From Trichoplax sp. H2 (lineage: Eukaryota > Placozoa > Uniplacotomia > Trichoplacea): a DNA stretch of 64,000 nt. How positions within the stretch are numbered: position 1 is the first letter of the stretch; each line of letters starts with the position of its first letter. The notes below the pieces were generated by a model. It saw only the letters and a list, made by a program, of their open reading frames with translations. It did not search any database and was not told the origin of the DNA. The translations under genes were made by a program, and so were the position numbers. The stretch is taken from NCBI GenBank assembly GCA_003344405.1, contig NOWV01000064.1, positions 248,001 through 312,000 on the forward strand, in the 5' to 3' direction. Below, piece after piece: positions 37,862 through 52,800 of the stretch.

Positions 37862-39851
37862 CTATTGATGGCAAAAATGAATAAACAGTTACACGGAGAC
37901 ATCTTTATAAATATAATCTCAAGTAATATATATACAAGAGCAAATAGTATGCACCGAAACATTGAACCAGAAATAATTATAATCGACAGCCTATAAAACT
38001 ATAGTGATGATATAAATGTTATAAAAACAGATCAAGACCAAAATTTATCTACAATTTTAATTAATGATAATATTGCAGAGTTTTAAATTTCAGCTGTGGA
38101 CACGAGGTGGCTATACTGATTGAGTAAACTTCGAAATTCTACAATTCATATCAACGGACTATATGGTCTTATTTGAAAACTTATCAACGATAGCCTATGC
38201 AACGTGCCCATCTTACCAAATTAACCTATTTCGAGTGATATACTTATAAATCAAAACGCAATCAAGCAGATCTTTTAATAAGCAAGCTATTTACTTCGTA
38301 TTCTAAGTAATCATTGATTATCAATGAGCTGTCAAGATTACGCAACCATAATCGAAGAAATAAAATGGACCTTTCTGTGCTGTGTGCAGCACTTTCTTAT
38401 ATATTTATAACTATGCTAATTCGTATTTGGAAAAATTCAGTCTTAGAAATAACTCTACTACATTTATCACAAATAATTAAAAATAATGTACAGTGTAATA
38501 ACGATTACTTTATATCCGATGCAATAAAATTCAACTCATCAGCCCTTGTCATGTTCATCAGATTTGTATAAATTACTGTGACTAAGTGATAAGCTAATAT
38601 ACTGTACGTGAGACTATCTTGCTGTAGCCGGTATAGTTTCCTCTTGACTTAAGACCGTGAAGATATATCAGTTATACAGCATTCTACAACCTACAGTGTT
38701 ACACACTAACGTTAAAAACGGAAGCGATAGCATAAGTATACTGCAAAATCCGCTATGCGGATACTTGGTAATTAGTTGATTCAGTTTAGTAGTTAATTTA
38801 GACTTGAAAGATAGCACTACGATAGTTTACAATTTCCTGGCAAACGTAAACTGTAGTTTAAAATCAGTGCGTTACTCTCCACGATGAAGTGCTTCACGTT
38901 ATGACCATATCTGCATGTCTACAGTATAATAGCAATGGCCTAATATCAGTCTGTTATACGTAGAGTATATGATATCTGTCTACCCAAAGTAGCCAATTTG
39001 TATGCTATACGCGTTCATTGAAGCGAAGAATAATTTACATGGATGCAAAGGTACAACACTCCACTACAATTGTAGAGCTCTTCGTTATTGTTAATGCAAC
39101 AGCTATCGTTACTGTAATAACTCCTTGATCAATATAGAATACCCGTATGATGGAATTATAGAGTGGATCAACCTCACAACTCTATATTAAACATTCGACA
39201 TCGAAGTAATCCATGCCTACATCATTCTTTGCTCGGTAACATCATATCAATATATCCCAAAAGTAAAATGACATCAAATCAGGAACATGCTGGCAAGCAG
39301 CAATAATTCATACCGTATCTCCATCGCTATTAGCCAATTCATGAAACAGTGATGCCAGTAAACATCCAGGCAACTCGACTGACTGCCGACTAACCTTGAT
39401 CTTGCCTGCCGCCATTCGTTATACCAAGTTTTAGTATCGATGCAAACTAAATAAACGTTAAGACGGCGAGATCGGCAGGAATAGCCTCGACGTGATGGTA
39501 GCAAAGATACTTGTCCTGGATTACCGCAGCTTATAGTACTCTACTATGGTTGGAAGGCTTCTACCTGAGCGGCTTAGTCTACCACCAGCCACCAACGATG
39601 CTTGTTCAATCGTTGGAGTCTTGAGTAGTGTCATCATGGCCCTGCTATACAGTTGCAGGTAGAACTTACTTTTACTAGCTAACCATACCAACATAAACTC
39701 CTGTTGGATACGCTATACTGTCACGGTTAGTCTGTAATGTGTATCGTTACTGTAGATTGCTGCTGGCTAGAAAAGCAGTTGGAAAAGACATCAACAAATC
39801 TTCATCGTTAATATTGATTGCAGAGAATCCAGCCTTCAAATTCAATCCATC
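37862..39851. other. divergent intergenic region Abraxas / GATD3-A
   Basis: Should contain the unidentified first Abraxas exon and both promoters. Open frames at 38314-38571 (+) and 39274-39504 (-) have no recognisable content. Nothing else is seen. Confidence 0.45.
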
Positions 39852-42800
39852 ATGAGTAATAATCCTCGAAGAGTAGCTGTGGTATGTTCATGATTTATGC
39901 TATAGCTCTTGCTACTAGAGTATCAGTAATAGTATAGTCTAGAAGCATGAATTTATAAATAGAAGCTTAATGAATGCAATCTGGCTTGCTTGGTTCCATC
40001 TGCTGTAGGCGATGATGATTACAGGCTAGCTCAGAACCTGCTCTCTGCAAAGTGAGCTGAGACAACGCTATTTTAATATCATAATTTCAAATTGAAGCAC
40101 GTAATATGCTTACATGATCTTATTACCCAATCATGCAATAGGTACTTTGTGGATGTGGCCGTGGTGATGGAAGCGAAATCCATGAATCGTCCGCGTAAGC
40201 AATATACGTAATGTTACTTTGTAGAAGCTGCAGATGTAGAGATCAATATTATCTCAGCAATTTACTACTATATACCATTTAATTAACGATAAGGGATAGC
40301 GGTATACAGTTACTGTCGTAGTTTATATCAAATCACCACTCATGTATCTTGCAATACGAAAGAAGAGACTTTCTACAATAGTTGCAATACTTAATAATAG
40401 CGTCTACATCGCGTACATAATTGCACAATGCTGTAGGCTAAAGGATGCTGATCAAATTTGATGTTGGGCTCGTCCATCATCCTATTTCTATCATCTTATT
40501 CACTCTCTTTTCCTACTCAACTTATAAACTGGCAATAGCATAAGTATATAGCTACTTCAATCACAACTATCAGTCAAACTCTTATGTATCTACAATTCTA
40601 CATACCAGTATTGATTGTATGCAGCCTCTACTCTTCAGCTGTATGTTCACGCAGCAACAGTACGATCAATGCCTATGAGATATACTAACTTGATTTTATT
40701 GCATACCATTTTATAATCTATAATTTCAACAAAGATGGTACATTAGTAAGAGAAATTGAGTTGATTAGATTTGAATTACAACATGGATTATTATGAGTTA
40801 ATGCTATTCAGAAATGAGCTAGAAGGCTTTTAGCCGGAATGTAATTGCTGATACATTGAGGCTTTGGTAGAATAAAGCTTCACAAAATTTTAAATTAAAA
40901 ATAAAATATTTTAGTACTACCTAATTTCTTCATCATTAATATAATTAATAGGGTAATAATCAACCTAAGCCGTGCTGGTGCTGAAATTTCCATGTTTGCA
41001 CCTAACATGGAACAGTATCATGTCATTGATCATCACGCCGGAACAGTCGACGAAGGCAAGGCGAGGTTGGTTTATAGATACATTGTATGAGTTGGACTCA
41101 TGCTTCAGTCAAATAAAGTAATAATCGTGCTATGTAATTAGTATTATAGATCTGATAAGATTATGACAATTAACCATCCGTAATTGTCCATTTTTCGAAT
41201 CCTGTACTAGTATAACGTATAAGCTTAATTATGTAGTAGTATTTATCGCTATCATGGAATTATTCTGTCCATTTATAGAAATATGATGATAGAAGCTGCA
41301 CGCATTGCACGCGGCGAAATATTTCCTCTCAATGACTTGGAACCAGAAAATTTTGATGCTATTATCTTTCCTGGTGGTGCTGGTGTCGGCAAAAATTTGT
41401 AAGATTTTATTACGCTTATTATTCCCTTCGTTTTGATCAAAACGAGCTACAAAAATCTTCAAGTACTGTCTTGGTATCTCCAAAACGTAATACTATACTT
41501 AATTAAACCCTTGAATTAACCATTATCCAAACAGGTGCAATTTTGCTACTAACAAGGAAGATTTTATGGTTCTTCCAGAAGTAGAAAAAATTATCAGAGC
41601 ATTTCATAGGGCCAAAAAACCGTTAGGGTAAGTAAATCAATAATTGTGTTTCTACTTGGTAATGGGTACACCGGTAAGAGAAAAACCCGTTTAAGCATGT
41701 TTATACTGTATAGACTACATTATAAAACTTGTAGTGAAGCTGCTAGATAAGTTATTGTTATCAACATGTTATGTGCTAGTGAATAGACATATCTTAAAAA
41801 TAATACCAAAATCTAGGGTTGTTAACAATAATAGGTATAAATAAGTAATGTTTGCGATAATTCAAGTATGTTGATTTCAGCTTCGTAGAATATAATACCA
41901 ATCATATAATTTTATTTTTAAACTAAGTTCTGTAAGTTTTGAATTATGTTTTTCGCAATTATCATGTTGTAAACAAGTTAGATAACGTATTTAAGCAGCT
42001 ACGCTTTTCTATCATTGTTGTTGTTAGTCCTTCTTTTCTAAGATCTGCTGTTGTAGGGAGTTTTCCTTGTCTGTCAGAGCTTGTTGTACTTTTATGTACG
42101 TAGTATCTCAATCGATAGAGAACCAGTAATGAAATCTGCTATTCTAAAATTACCTGTGTGAACTGCACTTTAATTACAGTTAGTAGAATAGGTTTTGTTA
42201 CAAGACTTAAACTATGCATTCTGTTTACTTTGGAAATCATGGTATTCATCTCCTCTATTTATAAACGATAGCTGGTAGCTATGAATATCTTTTATGATAT
42301 ACAATCTAGATTCACTACGTGGGCTTTCTGTCGTAGTAATGCTTGGGTTTTATAACCTCTTAGGTTTGCAATCATCTAACTCAAAATCTGAGTTATTAAA
42401 ATTGAGCAAATCTCTAAGTGACACAAGATCAGAATAGTATGAGTACACCGTTTCATCATTAGCAATCGTGAAATTACCTTATAAGCATAGTAGACGATTC
42501 TACTTCTTAATACTACCGTACTTCAATTACTACTGTAATTAGCTGAACTACTAAAGTCGTATATTAATCTACAACATTATCTTGGATATATCAAAATAGG
42601 TTTGTTTGCATTACCACTGTAATCGCCGCTAAGGTAAAACTGAATAAAATTCCTTACAATTTCATTGGCGTTTATTACTTCATTATTCTCTTTATTAAGT
42701 CTGATAATTACATAGATTTTCGGTGAATTGGGATGTGAACTGACCATTGGCAACGATACACCGCAAAGTGGACGATGGCCACTTGCCTCTACTACGAAAA

Positions 42801-43092
42801 TCCTCGAAAATTTGGGAGTAGTTCATGTTAATAAAGATGTTACGGTAGAATTCTTACTCCTGCTTCCTCTTTTATCTACAGCTGCTAACTCAATTTAACA
42901 TATAAAGCAAGCCTTATTGCAGTGATCAAGTTAATTTTATACTTTTCAAAATATCTATATCAATAGGAAGCTCATGTTGACCAAAACAATAAGATCGTTA
43001 CAACTCCTGCTTTCATGTGTGGCACAGCAAAATACCATGAAGTCTTTGATGGAATCTCAGAATTAGTGAAGAATGTCATGGAACTAGCTTGA
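39852..43092 (+). CDS. GATD3: GATD3/ES1-like class I glutamine amidotransferase-fold protein, copy A
   Basis: DJ-1/PfpI-superfamily protein related to human GATD3 (ES1, C21orf33) and bacterial ElbB; bacterial ElbB has glyoxalase activity and the animal protein is mitochondrial. Eight exons in phase: 39852-39881, 40142-40194, 40952-41065, 41279-41398, 41535-41627, 42600-42633, 42716-42844 and 42967-43092, giving 232 aa. It shows [70 protein letters not shown] and [18 protein letters not shown]. The start codon is followed at once by [10 protein letters not shown] and the frame upstream is closed by a TAG, so it has no mitochondrial presequence, unlike copy B. The nucleophile-elbow motif is GFVCITT instead of the usual GxxCIAP: the cysteine stays, AP is lost. 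Intron 5 is unusually long (about 970 bp). Confidence 0.93.
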
Positions 43093-43848
43093 AAATGATT
43101 AAATTACTCATCATCAGTAATTATTATACACTGTAGCCTTCTAGCGGCTACAAATAACAAAATTGATAACACAATTGCTACTTATTAACACCGATTGAAA
43201 TAAACTTTGATCGTTAAAATTTAGTTAGACAATGTTATTTGCTGTTAGCTAATTACTATTAGCCCTTTGTTCAATAGAGATAACATCTTATAGCCAGTGT
43301 ACTTAAAATCCTGATAATTTCTGCAATTCGGCAGCTTCTTGTAACTGGAGCTGCAAACAATAAATAGACTGAATCTAAAATTATGTTATGAATGTCAACG
43401 GCAAGCATGTTACTGGGTATCTCTAAACCATATTGCGTCTGTAACAACGCCATATATTGCAAAGACTTTGTTTTATCGAATGTGAATATTTCGATTTGAT
43501 ATATAACATACCAAGCAAAGTAAGATTGACCCGCTGAACAATACTAATTCTCTAGTACAATTAAAGCGCAGAGGTTATATGATCGAGATGTCATGTTCAA
43601 TGTATTAGGTGTTATATTCACAGAAAAAAATCTGATATTCTTAATTAGTACAATACGTAAAATAATTAAAAAGAAACAGTCCTATCACAATTTCTGCAAA
43701 ATTTTATTTAGCTACTTTAACATATAATGCATATATATATTTCATTTATTGCGAAAAGAAACGAGTAGAACGTATCCTAAGGGGGTATTACTACAATATC
43801 TCATTTCCATATTTCTCATCCTTATAAAAATATATATTGAATAGCAAT
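43093..43848. other. convergent intergenic region GATD3-A / aminopeptidase
   Basis: About 750 bp between opposing stop codons. The 63-codon frame at 43271-43462 (-) has no support. AT-rich 3' flanks only. Confidence 0.5.
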
Positions 43849-46800
43849 TTACAATTTTAATTCACGACAAATATTCCTGAACCAAGACTGAACTTGCTGT
43901 TGATGACGGTGAATCCAACGAATTTTTAATCTTAATCTTTCGATTTCCATTTCTGCCAATCTTTTATAATTTTGAAGCCTTTTATTGTAACTAAAAAATA
44001 GTTCGACCTATAATGGAATCGAAAGTTTCTATAAAATTTTCTCATTACAGGGATAACTACGGTACTAATAAGGAAGCAATCTTTGTTTTAGTAAAATATG
44101 CAATTTTATTATTTAGGTCTCTCATATTAACAAATGATTATTATTGGTCTACCTACATTTTGAAGTTGCATCTCTGTTTTCATTTGACATATGGATAAAG
44201 AAATCAGCTTAGGCATACTAAAAATCTCTTTTCCATATCTAAGTATAATGTTAAACAGAATATCCTGTGATCATATATTCAATTAAGTTATACGAATACA
44301 AACATCTATATAGCAATTCCTGCGATAGGGAACTAAATTTGCTATTATTTCCCTGATTTAAAGCCAGTTAAAATTTAATTTCAGTATTTACTGTTAAATC
44401 GCGTAATGAGTAGCTAACCTATTATAAAATTGATCCCAGTGTGAAGTAATAAATTTCCATACTAAATCTGTGCCTACTGGATTTTTAGCAATAAGATCAA
44501 GAATTTGGACGGTCTGATCAGGTTTAACTTGTTTCTCATCCATAATTATTTCTAACAATCTGTGAATAAAATGTTTAAAAATTATTAAATTCAGACGCTG
44601 TTATACAGCAGTATTAATTATTCACGCATATAATAGTCAAGAGATAATATTTTCGTCCTGCTTAATAAACTTCATATGATGAATAAATTTACACTGTAAG
44701 GCCTGCATATTGCATAAGGATAGATTGTACTGTTAGGTATATAATGATACATAAATAATATTATTAACCTATCGAAATTTGAAATAACGTTAAAAATTAA
44801 GCACTACCACTTCTTAGTGAAATTCTAAGGTAGCTGTATTGTCTATCACTACACTCTAATCAAAATTTAATCATCTAGATACAGTACTAGACCGCTTTAA
44901 ACAATTTTATATTCATTACTTATTAATTATGGCGTTATCCTGATAACTTGTAAATCTTTGTCGTAAGAATGCTAACCTTTCTTATAACTTCAATATACAC
45001 GTAAATTAAAATATAAATAAGTCCTTTCCTATACTCTCCAACCATTGCTGATTACACTATCGGTACAACATAACTCTATAACCTACTGACCTTTTCAATA
45101 ACTTTGGATTTTTTGATGCAGCTAATCCTTTCATGCACAATTTTTTGCTATGATCATCGTCAACTTCATAATATCTTTTCAATACTCTATTCCAATCATC
45201 CTCATCACCAATACTAACTCCAATTTCCACAATAGCGGGCACCAAATTCGGCGATAAACTATATAATATGGTAATTATATTATCATTTTAAGTCTTATAC
45301 CCTAGCTAGTAGCTATAGTTACACTATCAAAGTAGGAATTAAATTATTGCTTATGGTTTTCTGATTCTGTGACATAGCAAAACGGCAATATTTATAGATA
45401 CGAAGCTATCTCTCATGTAGGGTACGTTTAGTAACAACTACAACCCGTAAACGATTTTATTTATTTAATAGTACCTATAACCATGTAACCATCGCTGAAA
45501 TGCTCTTTTAATTTGATAAAGTACCGGTTTATATTCAGCCCATGACGCCATACGAAGTACAAGAACTTTCATCATACTGTTAAATTTACCCAGTAATAAT
45601 AATTAATACAATCAATTTTAATTAGTAAGCCCTTAATATATGGAATAAAAAATTTGAAAGAACTAACATTTTATTGATATCATATTCATCGACTTGATTA
45701 TTTTGATAAAGGTTTGATCGTAGAAGATACAGGATAAATTTCTAATATTCAGTTGATATATTAATTGAAATAAGAATTAAGAGTACTAACACATTTTATT
45801 GCTGTTCGAAATTAAAATTTTAGCTTGCAAGACGATTCATGTCGAAATATGCTACTTATGATTCAACTTGATACTCCTTCAATCAATTCTAAGTGTAATA
45901 ACATCATTTGACCCAATTATAAATCAATTTTCCATACCTTTGCCTTCTGCTTAAAAGGTTCATCAAGAATTGAAGCTAGAAACTTTAAACGCAATATGCC
46001 CATGTTGAATGCTTCATAATCATGTTCAGCAATCAGATAACGCGTCATATTTAAAAAAATCTCAACATTTAGCAGGTCCACCCTAAATTAGATATTTCAA
46101 ATTTAACTATCATGAAAAAGGAAGTAATTTTAAATGTAATTCTTATTTTAAGATCTTATTTATTTTACGTATTTATCTTCTACCTTGATAAATAATAAGA
46201 ATCATCCAGCAGATTTGCTCTATCATGACTGCTAAAGTACTATTTTTAATAAAGTGAGATTGTACATCAATATATTGTTATTAGTAAATCTAGCGGACAT
46301 CAAGATATCATCAAACATTAAAATTGCGTGAAACCGAAATCTAAAAAAATAATTTTATTTCCGCATATCGAATTATCTTATTTTATTTAATAACCATAAG
46401 AGCTAGATTGTCTATTTATTCAGATCTAAAACTATTCCTGACGGATCTGTTGTTAGAGGTAGTACCATAATACCTGAGGCTGCTGCTGTAATAGATCAAC
46501 AAACTTCTGCCAAAGATCTATCTCATAATTGATTCGATAAATGCCTGTACGATTACAATTTCCTTTAATCCAAGATGTAGATGGAGGTAAAGGAATCATC
46601 GCTAATTTGTATAAAAAGTGAAACGCATAGCTATCAGATATGGTAGTACTTTTATGAAAGATAAAAAGTGACGAAATTACGTTTTGTCCTATTAAAAAAT
46701 CTATTCTGTAATACTTACAACCATTCAAATCAATTAGTTTACGCTGAATAAAACCGTTTTCTGTCATATAGCAAAAGGGTATCAGCCATCTAGATCATTG

Positions 46801-49800
46801 TTTCAATATGAATTAGAGACTTTACAAGAAATATATATTATCTGCATCAACACCATGGTGATACGGATAAGTCAATAAAATTATAGCGGTCAGAAATGAA
46901 TCACCCTAGACTGATCATTAGATTTAACCATCTTCATATATTGAAAAGAATGTCTTGAGATGATTAAGTCGGATAATTTTATCTAAATAAAATAATTATT
47001 AATGCTTTACCTAGCTCTTGAGGTATGCACGCGTCCTTCCATAAATGGTGATTGACTTATGTTTACCATATTGCTTTTAATTTTCATTGTTAAAAGTGGA
47101 TAATTCTTTTGGTATATCCATGTATCCATAACTTCTCCTACATTTATTAGATTATTTACCTGTAACATCAATCAGAATTACTATCATTGAAGTGGACAAC
47201 TTTATCCTCCTACAGGGTTTATCGCATTAGAAATTGATCAATATTATGATTTTGTTTTATAATCATATAATCCGGTATTGATAACATCAGTTTAACCATT
47301 CTGGTATAATTTATAGGACGGCATGTATAAGCTAACGTTATAAATTCTTTGCTGTGTAAATAAAATCGTAAGATCAAATACTACATTAAATACTCTTAAA
47401 ATTTCTATTTGTATGTACATTTCAGCGACTTATATCATACAATACATAATTGTAAATCATTGGAAAACTATCATTTAAAAATTATTCTGTTCCGATGATA
47501 GAAAAATGCGTATTTCCCTCTTTGGATCTAAATATCATCTAATTAATTATTTGCATATAGCTGTGATTCTAATATATTGTAGATATTGGAGCTTTCTAAA
47601 TCAATAGGTCATGCAGTAATTTATATCAATATATCAACTTCAGTAATAATTAGAAAATGTTACATATACTTTGGAGAACTGCAAACATATGCAATCAATT
47701 ATTAGTTATGTCTCTGGCACTAATACTACTTGATATTAGGAACACAGTGTATATATACACAAATCAGAATACATAACATTTACAATTCAACTGGCATTAA
47801 TATTATTTCATGGTAATATTGACTAGAGGTTATTTTTTTATTAATAAAACTACATTACTTCTATCAATGGTGTATATAAAAGGATTGATACCTCGGTAAA
47901 ACTCCGCCATAAATCATGGTTATTAGCATTTCCATATTCATATTTACGTAAAAACTTTTGAATACCCTGAACAAATGATGATGGACCAATGTAATGATAC
48001 AGCATACGGATTAAAGAAGCTGCCTATTGGAAAAGATACGCCAGCTAATCATTAATTTTCAATTATGAAGCGGCTCTTAGTAAGGAATATCTCTTAGTTT
48101 AGAAGATAAGCCAGGAATGATAATAGTCAATTGTAAATATTTATTTGGCAAATGACTGAAGAAAAGTTGTGTCACTATCAAGAATTAATCTTACCTTACG
48201 ATATGAAATAGAATCAAATTGCGATTTTATGTTGATCTGACTCTCGATAGGTTGATGTATTGGATGGGAATATATTGAGCTGTCAAATTGCATTGCATTT
48301 TCATGAGCAGCGCTGACAATAAATCGACACTGTTCATTTAATGTTCGAAAAAGAATGTTAACAATCATAGTAGTACTTAATCTGGCTACCTTATATCGTA
48401 AATAACGATAATATGTATGTATATCTAGATCTAAAAATCAGTCATAATATAAAGTTTTTTAGCAGGTACAAGGAGCTATAATCCTAAATTTCTGTTTCGT
48501 TTAGAATTTCTCATGAATACATATATACCAACGATGGCATAGGAATCTAATGCACTAATAATCATGTAGGTGCTGCATGATGCAGCAAGTACTTTAACAT
48601 GAAATAATTTTTTATCGCTACTTATTATTGCTGAATACATGACGGAGTATTTCAGCTATAAAATCCAAGAAGCAAAATGTATAAATATACCTCTACATAT
48701 TATGCAAGATTATTTATTAACAATTAATGATTATATACTAATAATAGCTCAGTATTTTAGCGAATTCTATAAGTAAATGATGAAAATGAATATTGATGCT
48801 ACTTATATTTTATGGCTACGTATATACTAAAGTAATATAGTATTTTAGCTAAGCCTGTTAATAGATAATGGGTCCGAAAGTAAGGTTAGATTACTCATAA
48901 TTGCTGACCATGTAATAATGGTGATACACCATTCCAATACTATTGATAATATCCTAATAGTGAATAATGCATTCATACGTCTTTGATGATTGCTGATAGT
49001 TGTAATAGAGTAAAATGCATTATAATGATTCGGTACTTTGACTATATTAACCAATTAAAAATTTTAAGAGTAAGTAATATCTCTCCACATTTAAGATCTC
49101 TTATATTGGCGATAACATATATTTCAGATTTGATATTCGCGATCTACTATGAATTATATCATATGTTATATGATTTATTTACTTACAAGATTAAGATCTC
49201 GATTCATAAATTTACAGCCTAACTGACTAGCAAAGGTAGCAAAACCTTCCTTTAGCCATAGATCATTCCACCATTTCATTGTGACCAAATTCCCAAACCA
49301 CTGTAATAAAGAATCATTGTTTAAGGTAAAGGTGTGAAATAATTATATATCGTTCGTCAAGTATACACTAGAGTTACTAAAGAACTTTAGGGTGTATTAT
49401 GCTTTGAGACAACTAGGACGATTAATGATTATGGTTTAGTACTAATCAATTAATTCTATAATTGATCGTAAATAGGGTGACGTAAAAATCATCCTAGGTT
49501 AAGATAACCTGATGGGCAATCTCATGAGCAAGAACGGAAGCCGTGGAGGCGTAATTTCTCATCGAGCAATACTGCATATCACATAGTAATTTATCTTGCA
49601 TTATGGTGATTAGTCCCCAATTTTCCATACCAGCAACAGCAAAATCGGGTATGGCTACTAAATCTGTAAATAAGAATTCTGTCAATAATATTTTTCAACA
49701 CCGACACATGCAACTACAGACTGTATAACAATTCACAATTATTACTAAGTTATTGCAAATACTATAGTTCCTGCATTCTATGTAACAAATGATATAGTCA

Positions 49801-52800
49801 TAGATTAGTTTTAACTACCGTGTGAAAAGTTTATAATATTATCATTTAATTTGCCAGTATGCGATCAATTCCAAATAATGATAAAATTTTTAAAAGAAGA
49901 TCAACTCATTTAATCAATATATATGTTGAATTTAGACGGCTATTGAAAAGAATATTGAAAACTGACTTACCTAATTTAGGTAGAGGGAAAGTAATATTAA
50001 ACAAATTACTAAATAATGAGATGTAAGCAGTGGCTAATTTTAGAGCATCTTGTGTTTGTTTAATATTTTCTTTGCTAGTCCACGTTCGAACCTGAAAGTA
50101 ACAATCAATCAGTGCAACTTTTCAGTTTAATTAGATTTAATAAATAATAAGTTTAGAATAATAATATCTGTTCCTACTATCTTGGAACAATTCTCAATAA
50201 GTAACGTTTATTATACTGCTAAATCTCATTTCATGTTCAGGAATTTTTAATGGTATATGTTTGTATACTAAAGTAGCTCTAGGTGTGAAAGATAGAAGTA
50301 AATATTGATCTATTTTCTGAAATATACGGTATCTTATATCCATCATCCATCCATCCATACACAGAAAATTATTTTATATACCCTAATACAGGATTAATCT
50401 GAAGGGATATATTAAAAGTGTTATTTGCTAGAAGTCTTAGCTAATACAGTATAAGTTCGGTATATGGTATAGGTATCTTATTATCTTCAATGACTTACCA
50501 AGATACCATTGGAGGAATATCGAGCTAAATTTTCAAAATCTGAGACTACAAAACCGACTAAGTAAGTACTCATTTTGACTGTGGTAGCAAAAGAAACTAA
50601 GGTATGGCCATTGGGTAATATAGAATATGATTGAACTGGCATATTGGATAACGCTGAATAGCCAGGCAGGCTTGTAATTGAAAGTTTAAAAGTAGATTTC
50701 ATTGATGGTTCATCAAAGCAGGGAAAAACCATTCTTGCGTCGGTAGGAGAGAGCTGAGTTACATATAAATATCTAAAAATAGAAGTAAGGCCAAATTTAT
50801 ATCCTATTGAAATTGTAGCAATTACCGTACATAGTTCTATCCGAACGATAGAATACTTCCATTAAAGAAAATTATCAATACACCCTGTATAAGTCAAGGC
50901 TTAGTCAAGCGATAAATACACAACTAAAACAGCCACGCCTATAACGATGCTTATCGTATTAACATTGTCTAGATTTCGTCGCTTTGCTTTTAAACAGAGT
51001 CATGTCTACGGGAAAATTATAAACTCCTGCTGCAAAAGTGATTATTGAGTCCATTGATGAATAATTATAAATTACTTCTATTCGTAATGGTGTATTTCGA
51101 GCTATTATTACGATTTTCTTATCATTTTAATGTAATAGAATGCAATCGCGAAGATAACGCTAGTTGCAGCTAATAATAAGGCTCGTATTCATTACAAATA
51201 TATGTCAGTAATTATTTAATCAATCAATGCAAAATGACTCAGCAATCCTTATTTATTATATAAGTTATTATACTGAAATAGAATTAATTTCTTGACTATT
51301 ATACACAATAATGCTGTCTTTGAGAAATCTATATGGGTAGCAATGTAAAAGCATCAATAGCTCTCATTTGCCACTAATATTCGTATCCTCCTAAAATGGT
51401 ATGAAATTCTTAGCCGTTTTTGCAAAGCTGTACTGCCTGTAAGAAATTTATATGTGTAGCAATGCAAAGAAATGAAACCCTTATTTATTATGTAATGGAT
51501 CTTTTTGACATGATATCCATTTCTTAACCGCTTCTGTATACTGTTGCTGCTTCTAAGAAATTTATATGTGTAACGGTAAATAAAGAGTCCACAGCCCCCA
51601 TTAATTACATATATGTTATATAATTATCTAACACATTCTCTTAAAATAGAGCCAATTTCTTAGTCATTTCTATATACTGATTCTGAAAAAAATTACAAGT
51701 ATAGAAGCACAACAGGCAAGCAATTATTTCGCTAATGGAAATGAAAGAGTTGATAGCATCTACCTGTATTAATTACGTGCATATCTAGAAAAAACCATGG
51801 CATTCCTAGTCATTTTCGTCTCATAAAGTGTTTCTCTTACAAATTCAGTAGTTATTTGCAACTAATGACATGTTATTGTCCATACTTTTGCTACAAACAA
51901 GTATAAAAATTGCGTATTCAATAGATACAAAAGAGTCATTGATTTCTATTTCATAACAATCAGTATCTAACTGAAATTGTAATCATTTCCAAACCTTTTC
52001 ACCAGAGTGTTGCCTTTGAGAATAATAATGGCTATTTTTATAATTAACGACATGTTATTATTGATTATAGTTATTAAAACAAAAGTCCATTTATGTACGA
52101 AATGAATAGAGAAATTGTCAAAATTAAATAATCACAGTCATTTTTAAGAGTCGTACAGTTATTATTGTTTAAATGATGATCAATATATCATTTTAGGACA
52201 GATTTAAAATCGAGTAGAGAAACGATGTACCATAAAAAAACAACTGCCTTGCCAACAGTATGTAATAAAAAAAATGGAGATAGATTGAATATAAATTGGA
52301 TTGTAAATTACCGAAGCTGATTTACTAGTGATAACCGTCAAGATCAGTATTAGGTAGGCCAAATTTGAGCTAAGATAGCTTGGCAATGGACTATAATACT
52401 AATAGATTTTTTCAATTTATTCATAGATACAATCTCGCTACTAAGGAATAGATTTAATTCGTCATATCACAACGAATACTTTAATCATTAATATATATAA
52501 AGTAGACTCTGATTATACGAAAGATTAATAAAGATCGCTTATCAAGAGTTAAATGAGATATGATATCGGTAAGGTTAAATGATGATAAATTAGGGTATTA
52601 ATCCTTCATCATAAGCAAATAGGTTAGTAACTGTAAATGATAGATTAAACTACTAAAAAAGAGAGAGAACGTTATGAATGTAATTATTGTGCCATTTATC
52701 TAAGGTATTCATTGATAGAATACACTTTAGAATTTACGGAAATAGGATCGAATTTGCTGTTTAACATGATTGTATACAAAAATATAACAATATCCAAACT